This document shows positions 55,330-64,000 of a DNA stretch of 64,000 bases, in pieces; positions within the stretch are counted from its first letter, which is position 1, and each line of letters begins with the position of its first letter. A program made the position numbers and the translations under genes. The DNA is from Scolanthus callimorphus. Lineage: Eukaryota; Cnidaria; Anthozoa; Actiniaria; Edwardsiidae. Under the pieces are notes generated by a model. That model did not search any database, was not told the DNA's origin, and worked only from the letters and a program-made list of their open reading frames with translations. The DNA lies in assembly GCA_033964015.1 (NCBI GenBank), contig CM066924.1, forward strand, positions 11,062,625-11,126,624. Reading direction: 5' to 3'.

Positions 55330-55611
55330 TTAAAGCGAATCCCGTTGAACGCCACAAAACACGATTTCCGAGAACGCCTTCACTTGAACCATTTGAGAAG
55401 CGTTTGTCCAGTCTACTTGCTTGGTCTCCTTGCCATAGAGTGTGTTTAAGATGAAACCTGAAAATACAGATAAAATCATGCCCAGGTTAATTGCATATCT
55501 AATCGTAGAGAGCAACCAACGAGCGCAAAATACCTGAAACTTGCCTTCAGTTTCGCCAACTTGAATCAGCTTCACAACGTTATGCAAATTGAGCTGTAGT
55601 AGCTGTAGCTG
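55330..55611 (-). CDS. Unrecognised open segment with acceptor, possible terminal exon
   Basis: The minus-strand frame is open from a plausible acceptor (CCCTGACAG at 55612) to a stop at 55330, about 93 residues: LQLLQLNLHNVVKLIQVGET, a hydrophobic stretch, then TLYGKETKQVDWTNASQMVQ and KAFSEIVFCGVQRDSL. The last part looks like real protein. A second acceptor-like TGTATTTTCAG lies inside. I do not recognise a family. It may be a fragment of a host or transposon gene. Confidence 0.3.
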   Translation of the reverse strand, partial: QLQLLQLNLHNVVKLIQVGETEGKFQVFCARWLLSTIRYAINLGMILSVFSGFILNTLYGKETKQVDWTNASQMVQVKAFSEIVFCGVQRDSL

Positions 55612-55995
55612 TCAGGGCGTGGTACAAACGAAAATAACCAGTGAGGACGTAGTTGCTTTTGTCTCTATTATTTTCGTTCTACAAAGGAGTTCTTTTGTCT
55701 CTAGTCTATTATCCTCGTTCTTTGTGTTGAGGTATAGGGTATTGTTGTATTATCCAACCAGAGAGGAGCTTTAAGCAGCTACGTACCGACTAAAATAACA
55801 GCGCTTTAATGAGTTGCGCTTTTACAAAAGGCCGCTCGATTGATTGGACTGGCTGTTGTACAAAAACAAAAGACGTAATTCGTGTTTGGAAACCTTTGTC
55901 AATCATGGTTGAATAAAAGTTGTCATTCATTTTCTTCAGCATCACAACTTTATTGTGCATGGTAAAAATTAATTGCAATAAGTTTCTCTGGGGAA

Positions 55996-56260
55996 CGCAC
56001 TTCTATAAAAGCAGCTAAATAACTAACAATAGTTCCTATTGGAATCCGCTATCTTTCTCAATTGTAAACTGTACTCCTTTTCAAAACTGTTCAATTCAAT
56101 GAGAAGAATGCATTTTATTTGTTCCTGTTTTCTGAAAACCTTGTCAACTGTAAACTAAGTCCGTTAATTACCTCGATTCTCGGCAATAACCCCAATACAT
56201 CCCGCGGGCCTACGGCCCTTGGGATGTATTGGGGTTATTGCCTCGAATCTCGGTAATTAA
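55996..56260 (+). mobile_element. ~265-bp repeat with terminal foldback, copy 2
   Basis: Collinear with 16870-17133, with a 27-base insertion-like difference near 56035. It ends in the hairpin at 56167-56257 (ATTACCTCGATTCTCGGCAA mirrored, centre GCGGGCCTACGGCCC). Confidence 0.75.
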
Positions 56261-57800
56261 CTCTAACTTATAATCTAACTCTAAATCTAAAAAGCAGTAA
56301 TCCCTTATAGTGCACTATCCTCGTTAATCGCCTAAAAGTATCGGTCAGGGAAAACGGCGTGCTTACGGAAAAAAATTCTCGTCGCGTCGCAATTTATGCT
56401 ATGATAACAAGTAGTATCTATTTAGAGAGTGAAGTGCTCGAGGGCAAAGCTACTTTTTCTAGAAAGCGTTCTGTTTGTTAATAGTCGTATATAAATGAGG
56501 CGAATGTTGTACACATTGCAAGAAATTTAATAAATCATTACAACGAACCATGAACACTTGGTTACATTTTATATTACTGCTTATGCTTGCTATTCTCACT
56601 GAAACTGTTTGAAAAGTGCAATAATGTTTTAGAACCACTGCAAAAGTTGAAATATTTTTTCATTTCCGAATCTAGGTTTCCCAAAACCGCAGAAAAAAAG
56701 GTGAAAGAAATGTATAGGTGTTCACGGTTCGAGTGTCCTAACTGTATATTGTATACATAATTATTTTTAATGTTATTGATCAGTGTTATGATATAGTTGT
56801 ATCTGAAGGCTGCAATAACACCAACATTTCAACTGTTTTTGTAGCTGCTTCATGAATGTAAATATCAATGTACATGGATGTTTCAGGAATTAGATTCATG
56901 GTCTGAAATATAATTTCTGAAGCAGGATTTTCCAATTGCAGTAGCTTGGTTTCTTTTTTTGGTTGAATATTCTAGTTGTGCAGCCATTTTCTTAATTCAA
57001 TTTGGACATGTTCCAGTTAAATATTAATAACAGTTTTAGACTTTTCAAGCATAAGATACAGCATTGAGCCAGTTTTTACTTATTATTTGACTAAGTCAAT
57101 CATTTTTGTTCTTGAAATAATTATTCCCATAATAAGAGGCACTGTATGCTTCCAGATTGTCTGTTGATCCAGTCTTCATTCAAATAATTTTGCCATCATT
57201 GTTCATCAAATATAATAATTTGGCCCCTGCTCAATAATTGCACAACAACTCCTTGTACATATCCATTTTTCAAATATTGATTGGATAGCAATGGTAATGT
57301 TTCGTTCCTTTCGTTCCTTTTTGCTCGCTGGAGAAGACAGGGCTCCCGTGTAGATAAATGTCTTGTTTACATGTATATCATTTTCCATATGTAGTCAGTG
57401 GATGGCAACTTGTGACCACTGAAGATTCATAACGTTTATACTTACCGATATTCTCTAAAATTCCACGAACACGGCGCTTCACTTCTGTTAAGTGTTGCAA
57501 AAGAACGAACAAAACACGCTTCGTTCCAGAATATGGCTGGTCGACTTTTGCAAGTAATCAAACGGGTATCCTGTGGTATGCTGTCGACGGCCAGTTGAAA
57601 AATCCATCGCCTCACAGTCTATTATCGTGCTGCGCATGCGCGAGAATCAAGGGGGGATATTGGTGAGCTCGTGAGTACGGTACATTTGCAAACTGCGGTA
57701 CAAAATTAGAGTTGCTCTCGCTTGCTCGAGCAATCAGTTATATATCGGTATGACTAGTTTTACGGGAAAACTAGGTGGTCTGCGTCGGCGGAGACGTGAA
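56261..57800. other. No gene recognised
   Basis: AT-rich sequence with short frames only. TTTCGTTCCTTTCGTTCC is a small repeat near 57300. Confidence 0.45.
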
Positions 57801-57803
57801 CAT

Positions 57804-57998
57804 GAACAACAACAACCAAGGGTGAGATTTATGTTAAACGCCGTGGAAAAATGGTGTTTTGCTGACGTTTCGAGCGTTAGCCCTTCGTCGGAGCAAACGT
57901 TTATACGCTCCGACGAAGGGCTAACGCTCGAAACGTCAGCAAAACACCATTTTTCCACGGCGTTTAACATAAATCTCAACCCTTGGTTGTTTTTGTTC
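57804..57998. mobile_element. Near-perfect palindrome containing a hammerhead-like core
   Basis: Arms of ~90 bp (AACAACCAAGGG, TTATGTTAAACGCCGTGG, AAAAATGGTGTTTTGCTGAC) meet over a ~10-base spacer near 57897. Each arm carries CCGACGA, then GGGCTAACGCTC, then GAAACGTC. This is the hammerhead layout CUGANGA, stem II, GAAA, except that the U of CUGANGA is C. Related blocks are known in the terminal repeats of Penelope-like retroelements, so an element end duplicated head to head is likely. The Penelope link is from memory. Confidence 0.6.
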
Positions 57999-58959
57999 AG
58001 TTATATATCGTTTTAAAGCTAAAATATTGTTCTATTTAATGAAGTTATTCAATTTAGCAGAGTTTAGATTTTTCTTATATTTTTACAACCCAAAAAATTG
58101 ACCTAAACTGTAATTGCTAGAAAAAGCGTGTAAAGTTAATTAAAATAAAGAAAATGAGTGGCGGGCAACACAAGCGAATGGGCTAATGAAACCAAGGAAA
58201 ACAGTTGACGCGTCATTCGGGGTTTTAGAAATATACTTTAGGACTCTATCAACTGAATTCCAGGAAAAAGTTGTATTATGGATTTTTAATTATTTACCCT
58301 GACCTAGACCTTAATTTTCTCTTTACTTCAGATTTCAAACAAAATTGCAAGAAGCTATTATTTTGATGTTGCATAACAATAACATGACCGCTTGGGACAG
58401 ATTTTATCAGTACACGACAGCGCGTGTGTGCACTACCGGCATAGGTTAAAGGAACATAATAAAGCAGTGACCGTGTCTTTACAAACGTTTAGAAATAACA
58501 ACATGTGAGCAGAGTGTCTGTCATTATCAACATATAATAATCACATGCTATTACCCTTCTAAAGCAAGCGAGTTTCAAATTATGGCCACAGTCACACAAT
58601 ATAAGCAGAAATGTAAGACAATGGTTATGTATGACAAGGGATTTCCCTGGTATGACTCGGTAATCCCAAACCATTTCAAACGGGAGCTTTCGATGTGGCG
58701 TAGCAGGCAGCTCATTAGAATTGTAAACTAACCTCTAGGGCGGCTACACCTCTCTAGCTTCGCAATAATTCCTGTAATTTCACAAAGCTTGGCCTGAAGG
58801 CGCTCCCTGAAACAATAAAATATGATTGCATAGAAAAGAAGTAAAGAAATGACACATGCTTAGCGTGCGAATATCTAGTTCTGGAGCACGCAGATAGTTG
58901 GTAAGTCGCGATGGTAGCGTAAGAGATTCTCGAGAAGCAGGCGCTAGCTCTGCCACGAA
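57999..58959. other. No gene recognised
   Basis: CATGCTTAGCGTGCG followed by ATATCTAGTT at 58858-58882 also occurs at 23710-23734. Otherwise unplaced. Confidence 0.4.
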
Positions 58960-59106
58960 ATATCAAACACTAGAGAGCGTGTTTGATCAGGAATTCGAAA
59001 CATTGAGAAGTGGGTTGAAAAAAAAAACAAGGCAAAGCCGAGTTTTTTTCAACCGAATTCGAGGTTTTTGAAATCCTGATTAAAAACTCTATCTAGTGTT
59101 TGATAT
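58960..59106. mobile_element. MITE with ATATCAAACACTAGA ends
   Basis: ATATCAAACACTAGA is mirrored by TCTAGTGTTTGATAT. Inner blocks GGTTGAAAAAAA and TTTTTTTCAACC also pair around a small loop. Confidence 0.8.
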
Positions 59107-59695
59107 AGCTTCTCAAACGAATGATTTAATGTCGATAAAGAGAAGGAATAAAATCTCGAAATTCTATGCAAATTAAGATCAGGTATCAAACCCTCCTCCA
59201 CGGTTGTGATTTTCTTTGTTCAAACTTGATGAATTATTAATAAGCTTGAGAATAGGAATTGAAATATTTATACTGTGCCACTGCAGCGGCCGGCCAGATT
59301 CCGGTTAAGCAAGAATACAAACCTTTCTACTTCCACTTGCATCAACCGTCGCTGCACTGCTTTCTTCTCATTTTGCAACTGCATTAAAGTTTTCTATAGA
59401 ATAAGTATATTATTAGGCACAAAGAAAAGTTGTGGAAGGTCAGTTGGAAACTTTCTTAATAACCCATAATTATCGAAAATTACTTAGCCAAGTCAGAATG
59501 TCTGCCGACCGCCATGCAATGAGGCCATGGCAAACAAACCTAATATGCATGGCCTTACTCGCTTTGCCCTGTTAGTAGTATAGTATGCACCGAATTATCC
59601 TTTTTTGCGGCGGAATAAATTATCTTCGCTTTTGTTAAGGAGGGATTAGCGAAAACAATGGGAAACAATATCAGGATTAACACCGGAATGCTTTT
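59107..59695. other. No gene recognised
   Basis: Non-coding, upstream of the possible transcription unit at 59894. Confidence 0.4.
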
Positions 59696-59699
59696 GTAG

Positions 59700-59820
59700 G
59701 ATAATGACGTCATAGGTCATATGTAGCAACTTTTTGTTCTCTTCTGTGATCTGATAGAAGGAGGATGATGTCATAGGCTATTTTACCATCCTATTGTTGT
59801 CGAAGGCTTTAAATACGAAG
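59700..59820 (+). promoter_or_regulatory. Possible promoter with CRE, CRE-like and TATA-like boxes
   Basis: TAATGACGTCATAGG at 59702 holds a perfect CRE. AGGATGATGTCATAGG at 59761 is a one-base variant in a similar surrounding, suggesting a duplicated module. TTTAAATA follows at 59809. A short open frame begins ~85 bases downstream. Confidence 0.35.
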
Positions 59821-59893
59821 CCCTATCCACTCGAGTCATTTCACTCCAACTCGCCAGTTAGTTCAAGAAAAGCTCAAGAAAAGATAAGCGAGA

Positions 59894-60525
59894 TGAAGAA
59901 CGCGGTTAAGGTTGACACAAGCAGTGACGACAAAATGGCGGTGAAAAGTGACGGAAAGGATCTCGACCCATCAGAAGACAAGGGAAAAAAGCCCCAAATA
60001 AAAAAGAGAAATTTTGCCTAGGTGGCTTACAATGTCGGCTTCTGATTCGTCGCTCGAAAATCCGCCCAAGAAGCAACTTCTTCCCCCTTCCACATTTAGT
60101 GCTGTACCTGCAAATTTCAACCATAGTTGTTTGGCGCGAGTAACGGTGGGCTGTTTAGTCAATGTATAAAAGAAAGAGAACCGAACCCAGTACCAACTGG
60201 ATTTAATTTGTGGACTTTTGGACGATTCGAGCTACTTTTCCAGTATGAAGAGGTCGGAGTTCACCCACCAAGGCTCACAGAGTTTGATTTTCAACGCGTG
60301 ACACAAACGCCACCTGTACTTACGGCCCTCAAAGATTTGGTTGACAGTCTGGCAGATATCTTGAAGGAACTAAACGCAAGTATGAGGTGCTATGACTACA
60401 CGCATTGGGGTGGTCCATCAAATCTTTGCATACAGTATGAGGCAATGTGTGCAAAACTTGTCGAGATTAATTTGTTGAGGAAAAAACTGGTATCGATGGA
60501 TGGCTCAAGATGTTTTACCGTATAA
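59894..60525 (+). CDS. Possible short gene, unrecognised, frames broken or spliced
   Basis: Three consecutive plus-strand frames look non-random. The first is MKNAVKVDTSSDDKMAVKSD (59894-60021, charged and Lys/Asp-rich). The second is MSASDSSLENPPKKQLLPPS followed by TFSAVPANF (60032-60169). The third (60178-60525) contains NLWTFGRFELLFQYEEVG, TPPVLTALKDLVDSLADI and AKLVEINLLRKKLVSMD, the last two suited to helices. They follow CRE and TATA motifs, and AATAAA lies at 60703. I see no known domain. It could be a small host gene with short introns, or a decayed transposon gene. Confidence 0.3.
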
Positions 60526-62651
60526 AAATGCTGGTTGACAAAGAAAAACGCATGGTGAAGGAATCTCCAAAGAAAAATAGCCCAAAACTGAGTTGACACC
60601 GACTATCAAGTCAGAAAAAGTAGAGACGCGTTTATAGTGCAAAACGACCATTCTTTATACTATTTCTATACCTTTTGTATCGACCGTGTGTAAGGAACTC
60701 CGAATAAACTCACAGGGAAGCGAAGGCTATGGTTGGTGTGTATAAGTGAAAAGACCACATTCTGGCTTAATCATTGGGGTGTTTTTATTGTATGAACATG
60801 GTTCTTCTTGATTAATCAGCCTCTCAGGTGTATTGAACGGTTTTGTTTGGCTGGTTGGTTTTTTTTTTGGATGACTTCGTTGCAGGATAAATATATTTTA
60901 AATATATTTTATGGTCTCAGAGTCCAGGGCCCCACAGCATATGAGGGTTACAAATTTTGTTTTGCATCAGTTCCTAGTTCTGTCTTGAAAACCATCAGTA
61001 TGTGGTGGTGGATGGCTTCTAGTTCAACTCTAACCACTTTCCTGGAATGTCCCGGTTGCACAAATCCTTCTCCCCCTTTACTTAAACAGCAGAGATTATC
61101 ATTTGAAGTCCATCCCCAGTACAAATAAAATAGCTAAGTTAGACAACCCCTCCTGATTTTCAGCTTTTGAATGTTTTGGTACACAATGTGGGCTCAAGTT
61201 TGCAAATGTACTGGTACAACATTGTGTGATTCAAGAAAAAAAAATACCCTACCATTCCCCAACAGAAAATAAATAATCAAAATACATGAAATGTCTCGGA
61301 GAAGAGCACCATCCATCTAGGACTTCTGATAATTGTATGGCATTTGACATCCCTGCCCCTCGGCAATTACAAAATCTAACACATTGGGAAGGTATCATTT
61401 TTTCTTGGATCATGCATTGGTGTATAAGTGCACTTGAATTATTTTATGTTACCTACAATCATATGGAATGCACTCAGTTATCATAGCAAAACAGTGGAAG
61501 TTCCAGTGGCCCCATGAGCCCATGGCGAGAAATAGCGAATGATAATGGGAGGAGTTTAAACATGACCCTAATTATGCTGTCAATAAAGTCGATTGTCCTA
61601 TTGCGTCTCTCATTGGTCGCTGTCGATTGGTGGGTCAATTAGTATGCAAAAACAAACCCTGACTTCCGGGAGAGACAGAAGAGAGAGTGAAGGGTTGTTA
61701 TAAATTGCTTAAAACTTTGCCTTTTCGGCTGATAACATGCCAAGAAGAAACAATTTGAAAGCAAAGTAAAATAATATATCATGCTTTTTGTTAATTTTGG
61801 GAAAATATCGAGGATGCGTTGATAAATAACGAGAGTCAATACTGAACTTTGCCTTCGCCGGTTCGCTTCAAGTTCGCGCTAATATTAAAAATTAAGTTCG
61901 CTAGGCACTCTGGTACTCGTTTCTAGTCTTTTTGGACACATATTATTAGCAGAGGAACGCCTGGTTGTACACTGTCGAAGAACTGGCCGCTCAGAGCGGA
62001 AAGAAGCGAAGAAATCGGCATTTTTTCGAGCTTTTTTGCTTCGAGGCGGACTTCAAGGGCCAAACAATGAAGCCTCGTTTAACATGGAAGTGGATCTTAA
62101 AAACCGAGCTGAAAAATCATTTACATGACGTGAAATCTGTGTGAATTTACGAAGGAATTCTTGTTCTTTTGATCTGGAGGTAAAGTGAGGTTTGTACGAG
62201 CTTATAACGTTACGAAATTTGACTGTTAGTTCTGTGTATTTTAGCGCCGTGGCATAGACTTCCTCTTGTAAACAGAGCTCTTGAGTTTGTAACCTAGATT
62301 TGACAAAACCGAACCGATTTTATACTGTAGCCCACCAATATTACCACGAAAAGAAAGATGAACAACATGTTGTTTCGATCGGAGGCAAAGTAACTTTCGA
62401 TTTCGAATTTAGCCCAGTGTTATCTTGAATTTAAGTTTCATTGCCATACATTTACAGTAAATTATTTGAAGGTAATCTGAGTCCATATTTTAGAAGTGCC
62501 ACGCTCAAGTGCGCATGTCCATTCGGTATTTCTCCCCATGCAAGTCAAACGCCAGTACCAGCAATTTTACAAGTACGGTAATGAATTTAAAAAAAAAGGT
62601 GAGTTTGAGACTTTTTGTTTAAGTTTGAGATGAATACAGTATCCACAATTG
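60526..62651. other. No gene recognised
   Basis: AATAAA at 60703 may end the preceding unit. Inverted CCAAT boxes (TCATTGGTCG, GATTGGTGG) near 61610-61635 could belong to a promoter, but no coding frame confirms it. Confidence 0.35.
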
Positions 62652-62891
62652 GGCAATTCCAGAAAATATATGGGCAACATTCGGAAATTCTGAATGGGAG
62701 GGGTTTTCAAAATCGGAATTCTGCCTGCATGTTTTTTTCAAAGCTAGAAGCTAGTTAAACCTCCCAGGAATTCTATATGTATGGGGGGTAAGCAGTTCGG
62801 GATGTATGGGAGGGGGGGGGGGATGTATGGGAGGGGAGGGGGGTCAAACTAGTGCTACCCGTCCCCACGGTACTTATTTTCTGGAATTGCC
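62652..62891. mobile_element. MITE with GGCAATTCCAGAAAATA ends
   Basis: The 17-bp ends are perfect inverted repeats. The core is G-rich (ATGTATGGGAGGGGGGGGGG). The ends and base-skewed core resemble the MITE at 50012. Confidence 0.8.
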
Positions 62892-63319
62892 TATTCTATA
62901 TATTGGAATTGCCTATATTGTCCACGAAGACAGGACGAACACGTTAATACTGGAGTGATCAGGGCCGAGTGTGGCTGTTCTTCGAACGTCGGAAATCACA
63001 CTTACTTAGGCAAGGCTTTCCTTTCGTGTTTAACCAGCAACTGAAATGCACTTTGGGCTCTTTAGAACAAAACCCGCTTGTTTCTACATTTCCCCAGGCG
63101 CACGAGTTCGTTTGATGACTTGTTTCCTTGATCTTGCTCGTCGAATTCAGTCTTTCGGAGAGAAATGCACTGATTCCATCTTCGTACACATTCTATTCTT
63201 GCAAGTGATCCAGTCCGATTCTTGATCGTGGTTGGAAACAGAGCTCCAGAGGCAGAGAAACGTACTTCACTCTCGATTCCTCGTTCCCTCCGCCATGTTG
63301 TTTTGCTGGCCTGTACACA

Positions 63320-63390
63320 CTTCAAACTGGTGGGTTTGAATCCAGAGGTGAGCCAATCTTCAAACTGGTGGGTTTGAATCCAGAGGTGAG
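63320..63390. repeat. 38-bp tandem duplication
   Basis: CTTCAAACTGGTGGGTTTGA followed by ATCCAGAGGTGAG occurs at 63320 and again at 63358. Confidence 0.9.
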
Positions 63391-63530
63391 ATTTCGTTTC
63401 AGTGGCAATTTAAGAGGCGAAAAATGACGCAATTGTAGGGTGCCCGAAGAGTTTTCGGGTGTTTCGAGAAACGACCCCCAGCTCTAACTTCTAACCATCA
63501 CAGCTAGTATCAGTCTCGCTCTCCTTTCAG

Positions 63531-63583
63531 TTATGACAGGGAGTCGAAAAAATGGCGCTAAGTCTCGGCGTTCGCGATCATCG
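63531..63583 (+). CDS. Possible first coding exon, Ser/Arg-rich start
   Basis: A pyrimidine-rich acceptor (TCTCGCTCTCCTTTCAG) is followed at once by TTATGACAGGGAGT, opening MTGSRKNGAKSRRSRSS, and a consensus donor (CGG/GTAAGA) closes the 53-base exon. Both splice sites are of high quality, but the peptide is too short to place. An alternative ATG at 63551 (AAAATGGCG) opens a 38-residue frame that reads through the donor. Downstream exons would lie outside the window. Confidence 0.4.
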
Positions 63584-64000
63584 GGTAAGAAATTGTTTGT
63601 CATTCTTGCTTGACGAGCCGATTCTCAATTCCATAGCCTCGAATTTCAAATTAAGAAGAAAATGAATTGTACTTTTTCCCATTTTTCGGTACTATTCAGC
63701 ACTATTCGGTACTATTCGCTCTTCGCTATTCGGCTACCTGTTTGTTGACTTAAAACCAGCAACCAACGACAGCTGCAGACTACGCACCAATGTCTTAGTT
63801 ATCAAAATATGGATATGAGAGAATATACGATTGGCTTGAAATAGTTTTGAAAACACTAACAGCGATTGATCTGGATCCATAATGGATGCAATGTCCCAAT
63901 AAAATCGAAGACAAATAGAGAGAAAGGACAAAACAGACAAGATTTGTGCCGACGTTTCGGACTCTTTACTTTCAGCACAGGCGGCCCAAGTTCAGTGTTT
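63584..64000. other. Right edge, non-coding
   Basis: GTGCCGACGTTTCGGACTC at 63946-63964 is, in reverse, a GAGTCCGAAACGTCGGCAC block like the GAAACGTC part of hammerhead-bearing repeats. The element would extend beyond the window. Confidence 0.35.

Noticed and set aside
57734..58016. Mirrored frames sharing MLNAVEKWCFADVSSVSPSS
   Set aside because: They are the two strands of the 57804-57998 palindrome, not a duplicated gene.
60310..60500. Possible BDHCT-type BLM N-terminal domain in the frame with LVDSLADILKEL
   Set aside because: It is on the plus strand, opposite to the helicase gene, and lacks the characteristic residues. The resemblance is only that of two amphipathic helices.

Overview
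This window looks like nuclear DNA from an invertebrate animal, most likely an anthozoan cnidarian such as a stony coral. That is an inference. It rests on one interrupted BLM-type helicase gene, on BEL/Pao, Gypsy and several non-LTR retroelement remnants of the kinds common in cnidarian genomes, and on a very high density of small inverted-repeat (MITE or foldback) elements. No ribosomal RNA, CRISPR or bacterial-type operon is visible.

The main host gene is on the minus strand. Four exons of a RecQ-family helicase of the Bloom (BLM) type are recognisable: 16434-16702 (motifs 0, I and Ia), 15497-15687 (motif Ib region), 3640-3828 (motifs II and III) and 1419-1553 (start of motif IV). Their splice phases join without a gap. 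A 576-base exon at 28936-29511 (Ser/Thr-rich, disordered) has the strand and phase expected of the preceding exon, so the gene probably runs from right to left across at least 28 kb. The rest of the helicase lies beyond base 1. Two introns, of about 11.7 and 12.2 kb, are swollen with repeats.

Layout. At 0-3.6 kb are a LINE 3' end, a MITE, minisatellites and the helicase motif IV exon. At 3.8-15.5 kb an intron holds TIR elements, a 1.6-kb near-perfect palindrome, CRE-satellite elements and a Tx1/L1-like LINE 3' end. At 15.5-16.7 kb are two helicase exons. At 16.7-28.9 kb the next intron contains a CRE-satellite composite interrupted by a DNA element that is itself interrupted by a LINE, then a BEL/Pao element interrupted by a LINE and by a truncated Gypsy element. 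At 29-37.5 kb are the candidate upstream exon, more CRE-satellite elements, a degraded LINE (endonuclease plus reverse transcriptase) and a second CRE composite. At 37.5-50 kb are a PC4-like reading frame, a split L1-type ORF1 and a candidate 5.5-kb TIR element. At 50-57 kb are a 44-bp minisatellite invaded by a MITE and a 49-51 bp repeat. At 57-64 kb are a palindrome with a hammerhead-like core, a possible short transcription unit with CRE/TATA promoter motifs, and a possible first coding exon near the right edge.

The best candidate for an undescribed system is a dispersed element family seen at least seven times. It has one hairpin terminus (a 7-bp stem, TTTAGCC/GGCTAAA, next to AGCGGAGCTCC) and one GC-rich terminus (GCTCCGCTCG). 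Its body is a 126-128 bp satellite whose every monomer carries paired cAMP-response elements (TGACGTCA, TCGA, TGACGTCA) beside a CACGTG E-box. Everything here was read by eye; no database search or alignment was run.
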